Source: Marchantia polymorpha subsp. ruderalis
Lineage: Eukaryota; Streptophyta; Marchantiopsida; Marchantiales; Marchantiaceae
Reading direction: 5' to 3'
Assembly: GCA_037833965.1 (NCBI GenBank)
Contig: AP031354.1
Coordinates: 24,406,001-24,470,000 of the forward strand
Length of the DNA: 64,000 nucleotides
The position numbers and the translations under genes were made by a program. Under the pieces are notes generated by a model. It worked only from the letters and a program-made list of their open reading frames with translations, did not search any database and was not told the DNA's origin. Numbering within the stretch: the stretch's first letter is position 1; each line of letters opens with the position of its first letter. Below are positions 45,401 through 57,051 of the stretch, piece after piece.

Positions 45401-47732
45401 TTGTCCAAGGCTCGCAGGGATGGTGCCCACAAGATTCAAGTCCGATAGTTCTCTGCGGTCATCAAACTTGCATTAGTCACAAGACAGATTCTCGTCCGTG
45501 CTGACAGTCAGTCATCTTATGCGACTCTCAACCACCAGTAGATAGTCGCATGGGTCTAAGCCCAGGGGAAATTCGCGCAACTCACATTGTGATCACTCTG
45601 GGCGAGGATGACTTGTCGCAAGTGACCCAACTGTAGGGAACTGGAAGGCAAGGATCACCGGCCCACGAATTCAAGCCGAGAGCAGCTTTCACCGAAACCA
45701 ACGCAGCCACTGCACGTGTTGCCAGGAACAAAGCAATCCATCAAAATTTCTCCAATACATGTAAGAAGCTCTGGCTATTCCTGGTTCCTCCTATCGACTC
45801 AACTTTGCTCGGTTTTCTCTCCAATCATGACCAAAGGCCGGCACACCAACCTGAGAAGAGTCCAATAGTCTCACTTTCGTGATACAGTAGAGCCCCTCTA
45901 AACTGCTCTCTAAACTCGGCCCCATAGTCAATCAAATAAACCCCTCTTAACTGATATTGAATATTTTTTCCTTGTCCCATAACTTTCAGGAACTGATATA
46001 ACACCCGCCTAGATTACTATCATAGTTACAGTATTTAGCATCCGTTCGATGTTTTTCCCCTACCCCTCTTGTCTGATAAACACTTTAAACTCATCCCAAG
46101 CACACAGGTCCCAGGGATATTGGTTTAGAGGGGTTCTACTGTATCCTGCAGGACCTCTAATCGACATTGTGGAATGAAGAATGCTGACAGAATCTCATAT
46201 CCCCAATCCTCATTCTGCTGCATAGACCTGTCGACGCTGCTTTCCTCACTTTCAGAGATGCGACGGGCAGGAGATGAGAGTTACCATCGACGTCATTGGT
46301 TCTCATAACGACGGCTGCTCTCGAAGCGTAGATCTCGGCGGCGTTGAGGAGAGGACTGAGATTAGCAACAGGCAGAGCGGACAAACTGAAATTGACACCT
46401 TGGTTGTCGACAATCAAATCTCTTTGATACAAAGTATTGGTACTGACAGTGACATTCAAGGCGCCCCAGAAAATCCCATTGATTTCCAATTTCACAGCCC
46501 TTATACCGGAAGCATTCACGGTCTGGATCTCGGCAAAAAACAGACTCGTGTAGTAAGAAACAGTCTTCTGCAATTCGTACTGCGGAACGGGAGTGAACCA
46601 CCACAGCTCGCCCAGCCACGCAGTCTGCATCACCACCATCGGCGGCTTGTCAAAGTTGTAATCTGGAACGAGGATCATTTTGCTCGTTTGGTCCGTGGTT
46701 ATGGTGTAAGTAGGCCCGGGGGTGATCCACAATCTATCATACGGATCATCAGGGTACCTGTCGAGCAGCGAGACACGATCAGCTCGTTTCCTCGAGGCGA
46801 GATTCTCGTGACTAGCACAGAAATTCATATATTCATCCATTCACTGGGGACGGGGGATTAGCAGACCCACCTGACAGTCGGATCTGTGCCCGAGGTGCCA
46901 CAATTCAACCTGATTATATTCTTAAGGTATATCCCGTCGTGGACGACATCGTACATGCCGGGAGCAAGCGGTCGAAGCTCCAGGGAGGAGATGATGGGCG
47001 GTCCGTCGACTGGGAGGAGGCAGAAGTCGATGTACTCGCTCGTGGCGACGACTACGTACTCGAATACTTGAGGAGTGTCGACGTCGGCCGATGTAATGGA
47101 GACGGTGTCGGCGAGGGTCGAGTCGATGGACACATCAAAGCTGTACTGGTCGGACGCAGCTTGGAAGTTGGAGTAGAGGAACATGGCTCGCAGGATGTAG
47201 GACGAGTTGTAAACAGCCGGCAGTGTGTAGCAGTGCTTGCTTCTGTCTGACGAGAAGAAGCGCAGGCTCTTCATCTGTCGCGCATTGTCATTCACCGACG
47301 CCTTCACGGCTTTGTTCTCCCCCGTGCCCACGAAGCCTTCGTCGGTCGTCCACACGATTCCCGACACCGGATCCGTGAAGTTGCTCGTCGCTCCGCAGTC
47401 TATGCTCACGAATCCTGCACCCAGCATCACCGACCCCCGTTATTAGCACGAGTCCGCTCAATGTCGCTCGCATTGGCCGACTCATTCTGAATCCACAATT
47501 CTCTCTCGTGCCACTCGGTCGCTCCTGCCGGGCGACCGAGTGGCACTTCCACTCCCCGGACTCCCCCCACTTTCCTCGAGGTCCAATCTCCGCACACACG
47601 AGTCGGCAGCCAACCTGCCAACGAGCTCATCCGACTCATTTCATATTTACCATCCCGTTGAGCTGCGGCGGAGTTGAGCAGCAATGCCAGCATCCACAGC
47701 AGGATGCCATGTCCTCTCCTGAACCGACTCAT
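42487..47732 (-). CDS. malectin-like LRR receptor kinase, copy B (16 exons, 1018 aa)
   Basis: Minus-strand exons: 47732-47651, 47414-46871, 46757-46228, 45709-45586, 45452-45381, 45275-45207, 45091-45020, 44894-44823, 44756-44709, 44618-44377, 44291-44035, 43902-43770, 43663-43604, 43477-43285, 43159-43024, 42909-42487. Exon lengths and phases equal those of copy A. The catalytic Lys, HRD, DFG and GTTGYLDPE motifs are intact. Compared with A, I count six amino-acid differences: S57G in the malectin-like region, I762V in the kinase, and Y968H, T974P, P976S and A982E in the C-terminal tail. The upstream region differs more than the gene: it holds a hAT-type MITE and about 260 bp of sequence missing from A, so expression could differ between copies. 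Both genes appear functional. Confidence 0.9.
45885..46141. mobile_element. pogo/Emigrant-like MITE in RLK-B intron 3
   Basis: Apparently identical to 21661-21917, with the same 20-bp terminal repeats and TA flanks (45883-45884 and 46142-46143). Its presence at the same base of both introns means it was inserted before the duplication or was copied by gene conversion. Confidence 0.85.
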
Positions 47733-48512
47733 CGCTCCTCGTCTCTCTTGACGGTTCCGCCACGGAAGGTCTTCGCTTCCTGGCACTCCCGACCTTAGCC
47801 TGAACTGAACTGAATTTTCTACCTGCAACCTTCTATCTTCTATCTTCTATCTTCTACCATCTAATCTTCTAATCTTGCACATGCTCTGCTTCCGTCGTTC
47901 CTCATGGTCGAGCTGTTCGCAGCATCCGAAGCTCACCTCAGCTCGCAAATGAGCCTCGAGCCAGCACTGGAGAAGCGGGGGGACGACATGTTGTTTGCTC
48001 GCTCCCGGCCCACAAGAACAGAACTGTTGAGCCGAGGGCCGATTGTTGGGGCACGCGCATGGATGTCCATACAGGTCCAGGAAACATGTTGCTGCTATTG
48101 CTGCTGCTGCTGGAGGCTGTTTGACTCGGTCGCCGGGGTGCTTGACTTGGTGTCCTCGTCTGCTGCTCGCTCACTCGCTCACTCGCTCCCGTGAGACCCG
48201 CTGATGCTCGTAGAGCTTTCGAGGTATGTAGCTGCATTTCGGGAGATGATCCGCACCATGAATGCAGTCCGACAAGTCAGATCATCGAAACCGATCGATC
48301 GTCGTTCACAGGATAAATCGCCCCTTTGTAAGTTGATGGCCCTTTTGTCACTTTCTCGAGCCCCTGAAGTCGACTGCTCTTCTGTAATCCCCGTTATCTG
48401 GCCCCACCGAACCTTTCTGGTAGGCCCCCACAATCATAATAACATCGGCCGAGCGTTGACTTTAGAGTTTCAGCTCCCGCGAATCTGACTCTCTCAAACT
48501 GTACCTCATGTC

Positions 48513-48793
48513 TAGAGTTTGAGGCACAACCTCAAAGGCATGCCCCGGGGCGAGGAATGGGGGCATGCCTTATTCGCAGTCTTCTATACAAGGCATGCCC
48601 GTATGTACTTACAAATATATACGTATCTCTAGAGATTTTTAACAGTTTTTCGTCTAAGAGTGTTTTATTTCCACAGAAGTCCATTCTTTGATAATTAGAA
48701 TGTATGTATTTTAATTGGGGCATGGAGCATGCCTTTTGACGTTGAAAGGAGCATGGGCATGCCTGGAAGAATTTTGTTGTGCCTCCAACACTA
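48513..48793. mobile_element. hAT-type MITE with 8-bp target duplication
   Basis: A 281-bp element with ends TAGAGTTTGAGGCACAAC and, on the other strand, TAGTGTTGGAGGCACAAC (16 of 18 match), fitting the hAT end rule YARNG. The flanking 8-mers are CTCATGTC (48505-48512) and CTCCTGTC (48794-48801), and the unoccupied site CTCCTGTC survives once at 24021-24028 in block A. At least five GCATGCC motifs lie inside, clustered near the ends, like subterminal binding sites. No coding capacity; a hAT transposase elsewhere would be needed for movement. Confidence 0.9.
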
Positions 48794-48882
48794 CTCCTGT
48801 CACAGTCGACCCATGCACTGTCGTCGGGTCTCGTGAACCGGAGCTGAATTTCAGCTCGCTCATCAGAGTTATTAAATCTTCT

Positions 48883-51093
48883 TCTCTAATGGCATTTAGC
48901 AGGAAATCGGCATCCAGCTCGCCTCATATCGCAACTGTGGACCGACTGGCTCTCGGAAGGTAGACGGGCCTCGCACACAGGAGAGGTTTTTCGTGTTTGG
49001 ATCTTGTTTGGACCTTCGGATGATATCAGCAGGAATGCTGGAGCTGACTAAAATTGGAGAACAGTCCCGAAAGTACAGAGGTACCAATGCGCATGTGAAG
49101 CGAGGATGGAAGAACGCCCTCAAAATAGGCCGATATATAATAATCAAGGCCCGGGGAGGAGGCAGTTCCATTAAAGCGTTGTGAGCCAAGGCAGAGCCCA
49201 GTTGGATGGTCAGACCTCGCTCCAGTGTCTTTCTTTAAACTATCATATCCATATCATCCGCGTGCTCGTACTCCTTGACCACCACCCATTACCCCCTCTG
49301 CGGTCTAGGTCCGAGCGGGTGTTGATTAGGTCAACTTTTAATTCTCCCGGTCTAAACTTTTGAAAAGGGAGAAGATTCCCTGGAATGTTGCACGGTCATT
49401 CTTGAGTGGCTGTCACATGTTGAAGGGTGATGAAATTCTTTATCAGATATTTTCCGAATTTTATCTTCTTTCACGAAGTTATTTAGATACTGTACTCAAC
49501 ATTTTGATGTTGAAAAGTTCAATTTCCTGATGTCATGCTCATGATTATTTTTTATTTTAAAAGATGACCATAGACTTTGTCTTTCCTGTACATATATTTG
49601 ATTCGGGAAAAAGAATCTGACATATACATTCAGGTATCTCCAACATACACATTCAGGTATTCTAACTCAAGTTTGCCATTATTTTTTCAATATCAAAGAC
49701 CTACAATGAGAATAGAAAAATCATTTCAGGGCAATTTAATCCACCTATAACCAAGGGCACGATATTCTTCAACACGCATCAACATGGAAAATTTCAACTA
49801 AGTCACATAAAACTTTCCCTAAATATTTTATCTCCCCTCTCAATCGCTTGATATTGAGGGCAACATATGGCTTTTCCATATGAGAATGAAAACAAAACGT
49901 GCAAGTCAATAAGACGCTTGTGCCACCGTATACCCAAACAAAAAAAACATGAACCAATAACTCTTTCTTCAGACCGCCTGTCTGCAGACAACTTATTCAA
50001 TCCCCATGTTAGAATATCTTAGTAAATGTGGGGAGAGGAAACAAATAAAGCCTAAACCAACAAATTAACATAACATCAATAAATGAAAATCATGAGAGAA
50101 CTAGAGAATCATGGACACCCGTTAGACATTTTGCCTTGATCAAGTCACATCGACCATATATCAAGTCTTTATTATCTCCAACAGTATTATTACTTGAACT
50201 GATATAGAATCTAACTACATATCTTTCAACCCATAACGAGCAAAAAACTACAAGACAATGAAAAAATCAGACACGGAGATAACTCTATTTATGCTAAACA
50301 ACTCCTAAATATGGATATGCATGAAATAGTATATGGCATTCTCTTTTATAAATTTGAGCACAGTAGACAATTTTTTTAGTCAAAATCCGTTTGCAACTAC
50401 TCTTGAAACTTCTTGAAGTACAGTTTACACCTTCAATATCTTTATATTTGCTCTATGGAGTGCGATTCAAAGTTTTGAAACCATTCGATATGAATTAAAA
50501 AAATCCTTAAACCGAAAAAAAGACTCATCACTATTCCAAAAGTTTCACCAGTCAGTCAAGATTGCGCATGGAGATTGTTTAAGAGCATATTTCGAATCTT
50601 GAAGCTTTAATCACTCTCCATACTACTATTGAAACTAACAGATCCTAACCGAATTACTTAACGATTTTCTTACACACACGTTCTAAGGCTTCAGCTAATA
50701 TCTTGGAGCAGTCTTGAAAAAATTAAAACACTTTTTTTGATCTTCTTGGAAGACCTGTAAATCACATATATCAACCACATTTTAGCTTTACAAAAGTTGA
50801 GAATCATCTATGATTTCTCATAAACTTCGGTTTGCTTGACAATAGATTTGAACACCCTCATACTAACATAAAAACTTTGGAACCCAATTCACATCAATCT
50901 TGAGAGTCTTGAAGCCCAATTTTGAAACAACTATCCTATATGACTTGTGAGGTAACTTACTCTTAGTGTTATTACCACTCTTTTATTAAAGCTTGTATGC
51001 AAGACAAAAGTTCAACTTAAAATAGTTAGCAATGGGGGTAGAGAATAAAAATGTAGAAGGAAATTCTAAATATTGAACTATGAATAATATATA
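48883..51093. other. no gene recognised
   Basis: Frames are short (below 100 codons) and show no recognisable domain. From about 49.4 kb the sequence becomes AT-rich. Nothing supports a gene or RNA. Confidence 0.5.
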
Positions 51094-51327
51094 TGTTGAA
51101 GTTAACTCCGATTAAGGAGTAACCTCAGGTTCTAGCTATCTATAGCTAGGTTTGTCGCTGGTAACGGGTATATATATACCTTAAGGCTTCTACTATGTAA
51201 GTATTGTATTCAGTTGTCTGTAAAACTCTCTAAAGTGTTCCAACCATGGACGCAGTCCTATGAAGGATGAACGACGGTATATGTCTCTCATCTACTTGTG
51301 CATGTGTCATTGGATTTACCTGTAACA
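51094..51327 (+). repeat. 5' LTR of copia element
   Basis: 234 bp, TGTTGAAGTTAACTCC to CCTGTAACA. It contains GGTTCTAGCTATCTATAGCT and a TATATATA stretch near 51170 that may be the TATA box. Confidence 0.9.
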
Positions 51328-51330
51328 AAT

Positions 51331-51342
51331 TGGTATCAGAGC
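51331..51342 (+). other. primer-binding site, tRNA-Met type
   Basis: TGGTATCAGAGC lies 3 bp after the 5' LTR. This is the common plant retrotransposon primer-binding site complementary to the 3' end of initiator tRNA-Met. Confidence 0.9.
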
Positions 51343-52141
51343 GAAGGTTTCGTTTTGATGTCTTTGATTTAAAATTTTGCGACAGAAGTTTAAGATTTTT
51401 TTCAGGAAATCTGTAACAGTTTGTGGTTGGGCTTTTTAGATGACAGTTTTTTATAAAGATGGTTTTCAATTTTTTCTATTTGTGTGTGTGCTTTCTGTTT
51501 TTAACAGTGAAAGGAGAGTTAAATTTTTTCTGAACGTTTTTGACAACTTTATGTGATTTCCGAATTTTTTCTACAGTTTTATGTGAACATTTTTCTACAT
51601 TTTTTTGTGTTTTCTGTTTTCGACAATGAAACCAGAGTTTGACTAACAGTTGAACGTTTTTGACAGCTTTCTATGTGGTTTTTGACAGTGAAAACAGAGT
51701 TTAGTTTGAGTCTCCGTTTCTTAGAGTTTTTGTTTCACCATGCTGATCTCTCAGATTAATCTCTTGTGAGCTACTGACAGGTTTTCGGGTGGTGGATGGT
51801 GGATGAGCTACACTCAGCAGTCACATATGAATGAGTTTAAATCGTAGTTTCATGAGGTTACTGCAACAGTGAAATAGCGCCGACAGCGGAAAAAGAGCAA
51901 ATGCTCTCCGCTTCAGTGCTGAAGTAGAACGATCCACATTCCTGTTTGAGAGATCGAATGAAGACTTAGTTTGTTGGGGAGCAAACGAGTGCACAAGTGG
52001 ACAATCATATAATTCTCTCGATCGGCGAGTTCATTTTTCACTGAACTCGCCAGTCGCGAAAATTACATTGAAAACTAATTTGCTGTCAGGTTTTAGGTCA
52101 GGTTGCAGTTGAGCGGGAGTTTGAATCGATAGCAAAATTCT

Positions 52142-52155
52142 CCCCCCCCCCCCCC
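52142..52155 (+). repeat. C14 homopolymer in copia leader
   Basis: Fourteen consecutive C residues in the leader between the primer-binding site and gag. It is the longest G/C homopolymer I noticed in the window. The neighbouring 52250-52390 region has degenerate GTCACGGGCAA-like units. Confidence 0.8.
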
Positions 52156-52589
52156 GGCTTCCCTTGTCGATGTAGGCGAACTCCTTCGCACTCAGACTGA
52201 CGGTTGGACGATGCGTGGCGCGAGTAAGCTTTACTCTTTCAGACGGTGCAAGAGATGATGGTCACGGGCAATAGACGTTGCAATTGCAGATGAAGGTGAT
52301 CACGGGCTATGATAGTCGCGGGCAACGGTAGTTACGGGTGAGGACAGTGTGTCGCATGCAACAGTGGTCGCAAACAATAATTGCTCATAGGTTAGACACG
52401 ATGGACAGTTTGGGCAAACCGTCGGGCAAGATTATGTCATGAAAATTTACTCCGTCGGAAAGTTCCCTTCCATCTAAGGATATATTCTATTTGTACATAC
52501 TTCATTCAAAACTCTCTTTGTCGGAATACAAGCAAATTGGATATAGTTAGAAACTTTCTAACACAACTAGTGTACCTTGACACTTTTTA

Positions 52590-55500
52590 GAAGTTGAAAA
52601 TGACACCAAAAGACAAAATTGATGTTGTTTCAAGATTTTGCTGAACAAAGATGACATCGAGACAAGTTGGACGATAAGGGTACAACATCCTTCCCCTTGA
52701 TGGTCGAGATGATAACTTGTTTTGAGAAAAACAAATAACAGTCAAGTTGAGATCTATAGATCTTGCTAATGTGCTCATAGAGAAGTCTATGCACATTAGC
52801 GACATTGACCGGAGGAATTCAAAAGATCAGGCTTTCTACATTGTGATGAGGCATCTAGATACTTTGGTTATGAAGCAAAGTGAGGAATTTTCTGAGGTTA
52901 CATAGCTTTTGATGCCCTACAACAACAATTTCATTAATTTATTATCACACGTGATGAATACCTATACGACGTATTGAACTTCAGGACGAAGCTTGCATCG
53001 AGAATTCAATATCACATTCATAACTACGATGATTTGTTGATAGTTCTTTATAGTATAAAAAATGTGTTTTCTAACATGGAGAAAGCTATGCATCTATATT
53101 ACCCTCTTTCTTTACTCCTACCAGATGCTATAAAAATTTTTATTTCATCCTAATAACAAGGCTGTAACTCACAACGAGTTTGTAAATGTTCTCTTGAAGG
53201 ACAAGATAAAATATAAGATGTTGTCATTCTCTTGCCCACTCACTTCAAGTACCGCACTTACTAAGATACAAGGTCAGTTTCATCTAACGAGTATCAAAAA
53301 TTTTGCAGTGTACAAGATTCAAAGCAGAAATCCAGATCCCTTGAACGGAGGAGAGTGCAGTTTAGTGTTCAATCCCCTGACATGAGGAACTTGATGTGTT
53401 AGAGGTGTAGCTAGAATGGCCACATCATGAATGACTGCAAGATGAAAATTAGAGATACAAACCTCCCTCTAGTGGCAAACGATGCGGAGCATCCTCACTC
53501 CAAAGAGTAAGATATGTTTGTCAACGGTCAATGATGCCTAAGGTATGTTATCTGACATCAAAAGTTGTTGGTGATGTATGAATCTTGGATAGTGTTTGTT
53601 CTTATAATATTTGTTACATTAGAGAGTTTTTTTGTACTTTCTCAGATCAAATGGTTCAGTATGACCAACCTTGCAGAATTGAGGCTGTTGGATCTGTAAA
53701 GATCCGCATGTTTGATGTTGTTAACTGTACGCTGACCCAGGTTAGGTTTATACCTAACATGAGAAAGAACTTGATCTTTCTTGAAGTGTTAGACTTACAC
53801 AGCTTAGAGTGACACTCTAGGCATGACGTGTTAGATGTCAAATCATGAGATAAGAAAATTATACTTCAATGACACAAGCACAATAATTTGTACTTGTTAA
53901 AGTATATCACTATATGTGGAGAAGTTAACTTTATTAGATCTCGCATTGAGATGTCTCATGTATGACATTCCAGACTAGATCATATGAGTGATCGGTACCT
54001 TTCTTTTCTTGATGAAAAAAAGTTGTTATCAGATTTGGGTAAAGTTGACTTGGTATTTTGTGAACATTGCATCATGGGCAAATAACATATGCAAGTTTTT
54101 GTTGTTGAAATTCATAGTTCCACGGAGATACTCGAGTATGTACATAGTGACATGTGGGACCTTCTCTTGTTGCCTCACTCTCTAAATAGCTCTACTATGT
54201 ATGTTTTATAGATGATTATTCCATGTATGTGTGGGTTTATTTTCTTATCCATAAGTATGAGGTGTTTTTCACCTTCAAAACTTGACACATACAAGTTGAC
54301 ACTCAAACTGACTAGAGGATAAAATATTTGCAATCAAATAATGATGACGAATATACTTCTGAGGAGTTTCGGAGATATTGTACATAGGAAGAGATTACTT
54401 GCCATTTCACAACGTTTTATATTTCACAACAGAATGTTGTTTTTGAGAGACTCAACATAACAGTGGTGAAGAATGTGAGGAGTATGCTAAGCAAATCCAG
54501 TTAACCACACAATTTTTGGCATAAACCGTCAACACCGTAGTGTATTTGGTAAATCTTTCTCCCTCTAGTGCAATCAATTTATCCACATCGTTTGAACTCA
54601 AGCATACATAGATGGCGGATCACAGTAATTTGAAAATTTTTCGTTGTACTGCTTATTCTCTCACACCAAAGGAGCATAAGACTAAGATCCTACATCCAAG
54701 AAATGTCATTTTCTTGAATATACTAGTGGAATGAAAGATTATAAGCTATGGGTATCAGTAGCCCGTAATGTGATTGTCAGTAGATATGTTTCTTTCAATG
54801 AGATCAGCTTATTGAAAGAGGAGAATTCTAAGTCCCCGTACTAACAAGGTAAAATCTCCAGTCACTGATGTTATTGTGGGGGAGTTTAATCATTATGTCA
54901 CTAATAATCTATCACTAGAAGGAGCACCGTTGCATCAAGAATAGTAACTATAGGAGCAAATTATCATTGATGAGTCTACTGCAACAATACAAGACGATAG
55001 AGATCAACCAAAATCGTATACTATGAGATCGCATTGTGCTAGTAGGGCTCTTGATAGGTTTGGTGCCTAGGCTAATTCATCCATTCTTGAAGATTGTGAC
55101 TTTGATGTATAAGATGAGTATGGTATGGCATTGATCTTGGAAGAAAATGGAGAAGGTTCACCTTTCGAAGGTGATCTTGGAAGTTGATATTCTTAAGATG
55201 ATCGAAGCGATGATTTAGAAGCTATGAAAGCTCAAGCTCAAGCATGGAAGCTCAAGCTTTGATCAACAAGCTTGAGTCAAATTCTGCTATGAAGCGGAAG
55301 ATGCAATCACTAATTGATAATAAAACTTGAAAGTTGGTTAAACTTACAAAAAAACACACACTGATTGACTTCAAGGGATGTACAAGCTGAAAGACAATCT
55401 AGAAGAAGTTTTTTTAACAGCGTGTATGATTTTGTGTCTACACAAAGAAGTTGAATGATGAGACGTTCAATCTCATCATTTTTGTACTTTACGTTGATGA

Positions 55501-56440
55501 CATGCTCACCTTGGCAAAGAACCAATCCGATGTTGATGAATGCAAATGTAAGTTGAAGACTGCATTTAAAATGAAAGATATGGGGGGATCAACAAGATTA
55601 TTATGCATGGATATTCATAGCGATTTTGAGCAAAAGAGTCTATAGTTGACTCAATGCAAGTATGTTCGTCGTATACTTGACATGTTCAACATGACCGATT
55701 GTAAACGAATATATACTCCTTTGGCAACATATTACAAACTCTATGCTACTCAATGTCTTACTGATGCTCTGGATAAAAGAAGAATGTCATGTGCTCCCTA
55801 TGAACAAGCCGTAGGTAGCCTCATGTATTTGATCGTATGCACTAGGCCGAATATTGTCTTTGTGATGAGCAAGATAAGCAGGTATGTGTCGAATCCAAGG
55901 AGTGTTCACTGGAAAGTAGTGAAATAGACTATGAAATATTTGAAAAGTACTATGGATTATGACTTACAGTTTGATGGTCTATTAAAACAATGAAAAATAC
56001 TTGTTTAGCTGCGTTGATGCTAACTACAAACACGATCTAAACAAAAGAAGATCTACAAATGGGTATGTGCTTACACTTGATTATGAAAGCATTAGTTGGA
56101 GGTCTACCTTGCAAAAATGCATAGCTCAGTCAACAACTGAAGTTGAGTTTGTGACAGCACCAGAAGCAACAAAGGAAGCTATTTGGTTGGATAGGCTTAT
56201 CATGGAAATAGGAATGACGCAAGACGTGATTAATCTTCATTATGATAGCCAGAATGCTTTATATCTGGATGCGAACTAGCTCATGGATAACACATTGACA
56301 TTAGGTATCATTTTATCAAACAAATAATGTTTGATAAAATGATTGAGCCAGTCAAGATCGACGGTAAAGTCAATCCAACTGATGGTTTGACCAAAGTTAT
56401 TCCTTTGAAGAGTTTGGACGACACAATGCTACTATGCAGG
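52590..56440 (+). pseudogene. copia gag-pol remains
   Basis: The nucleocapsid zinc knuckle at 53397-53438 keeps its C-x2-C-x4-H-x4-C spacing but has stop codons at two x positions. The protease site at 53588-53596 reads Asp-Ser-Val instead of the catalytic Asp-Ser/Thr-Gly. Integrase text follows (54.0-54.5 kb, with stops). The RT core at 55451-55645 has YVDD (55490-55501), followed by FKMKDMGGS. RNase H at 56001-56279 shows DLNKRRSTNGYVLTLDYESI, STTEVEF and KEAIWLDRLI. Many stops and frameshifts make it inactive. Confidence 0.85.
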
Positions 56441-56807
56441 TTGTGCATGGGGAGCACATGTAGAGTTTGATAGTATAATAACTTCAGTAATCTCTTTACG
56501 TATTTACTCGATCATGTGATAACTACGGTTTAGTTCTAATTAACTCATGTGTAAAGAGAAAGCTTGTATTAAGCTTCTATCTAGAACCTCTCGCGGAGTA
56601 GTTATATAGATTATGAGATCTCTTATACCTCTATGCTAGGAGGTTGTCTAGTTAACTCTTTATGTTATAATTCTATCATGTTATGGCTACGGTTTTAGTT
56701 CAAGTCAACTCTTGTGTAAAGAGTCGTCTTGTATTAAGTTTTTGTATAGAATTTTCCTCTGAATAACAATATAGGTTACAGAGGTTACTGTTTCCTTAAC
56801 ACAAGTT

Positions 56808-56818
56808 AAGGCGGAGAT
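56808..56818 (+). other. polypurine tract before 3' LTR
   Basis: AAGGCGGAGAT directly precedes the 3' LTR, where plus-strand priming occurs in LTR retroelements. It has a single pyrimidine in the core. Confidence 0.7.
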
Positions 56819-57051
56819 TGTTGAAATTAACTCCCATTAAGTAGTAACCTCAGGTTCTAGCTATCTATAATGAGATTTGTCGCTGATGTTGGATATATAT
56901 ATATACCCCCAAGACTTCTACTCTATACGGTTTGCATCAGTTGTCAGTAAAATTCTCTCACGTGTTCAAACCATGAACGTGACCCTTTGAAAGTTGAACC
57001 ACTGTATACTCTCGTATACTTGTGCATGTGTCTTTTGATCTACCTATAACA
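56819..57051 (+). repeat. 3' LTR of copia element
   Basis: 233 bp, TGTTGAAATTAACTCCC to CCTATAACA, aligned along its full length with the 5' LTR but with many substitutions. Confidence 0.9.

Larger units (their letters stand above)
41830..48882. repeat. segmental duplication block B (direct repeat of 17640-24112)
   Basis: Same orientation as block A. It is longer because of a 281-bp hAT-type MITE (48513-48793) and about 260 bp of extra upstream sequence at about 47983-48243, including a CTCA/CTCG-rich stretch near 48168-48190. The 5-kb gene core is almost identical to A and the flanks are not. Confidence 0.9.
51094..57051 (+). mobile_element. complete but decayed Ty1/copia LTR retrotransposon
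   Basis: Both LTRs (51094-51327 and 56819-57051) begin TGTTGAA and end AACA. They are followed or preceded by a primer-binding site and a polypurine stretch. The flanking 5-mers are ATATA and ATCTA, a target duplication with one mismatch. Protease, integrase, RT and RNase H remains occur in copia order (integrase before RT). The LTRs look only about four-fifths identical by eye, so the insertion is old. Confidence 0.9.
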
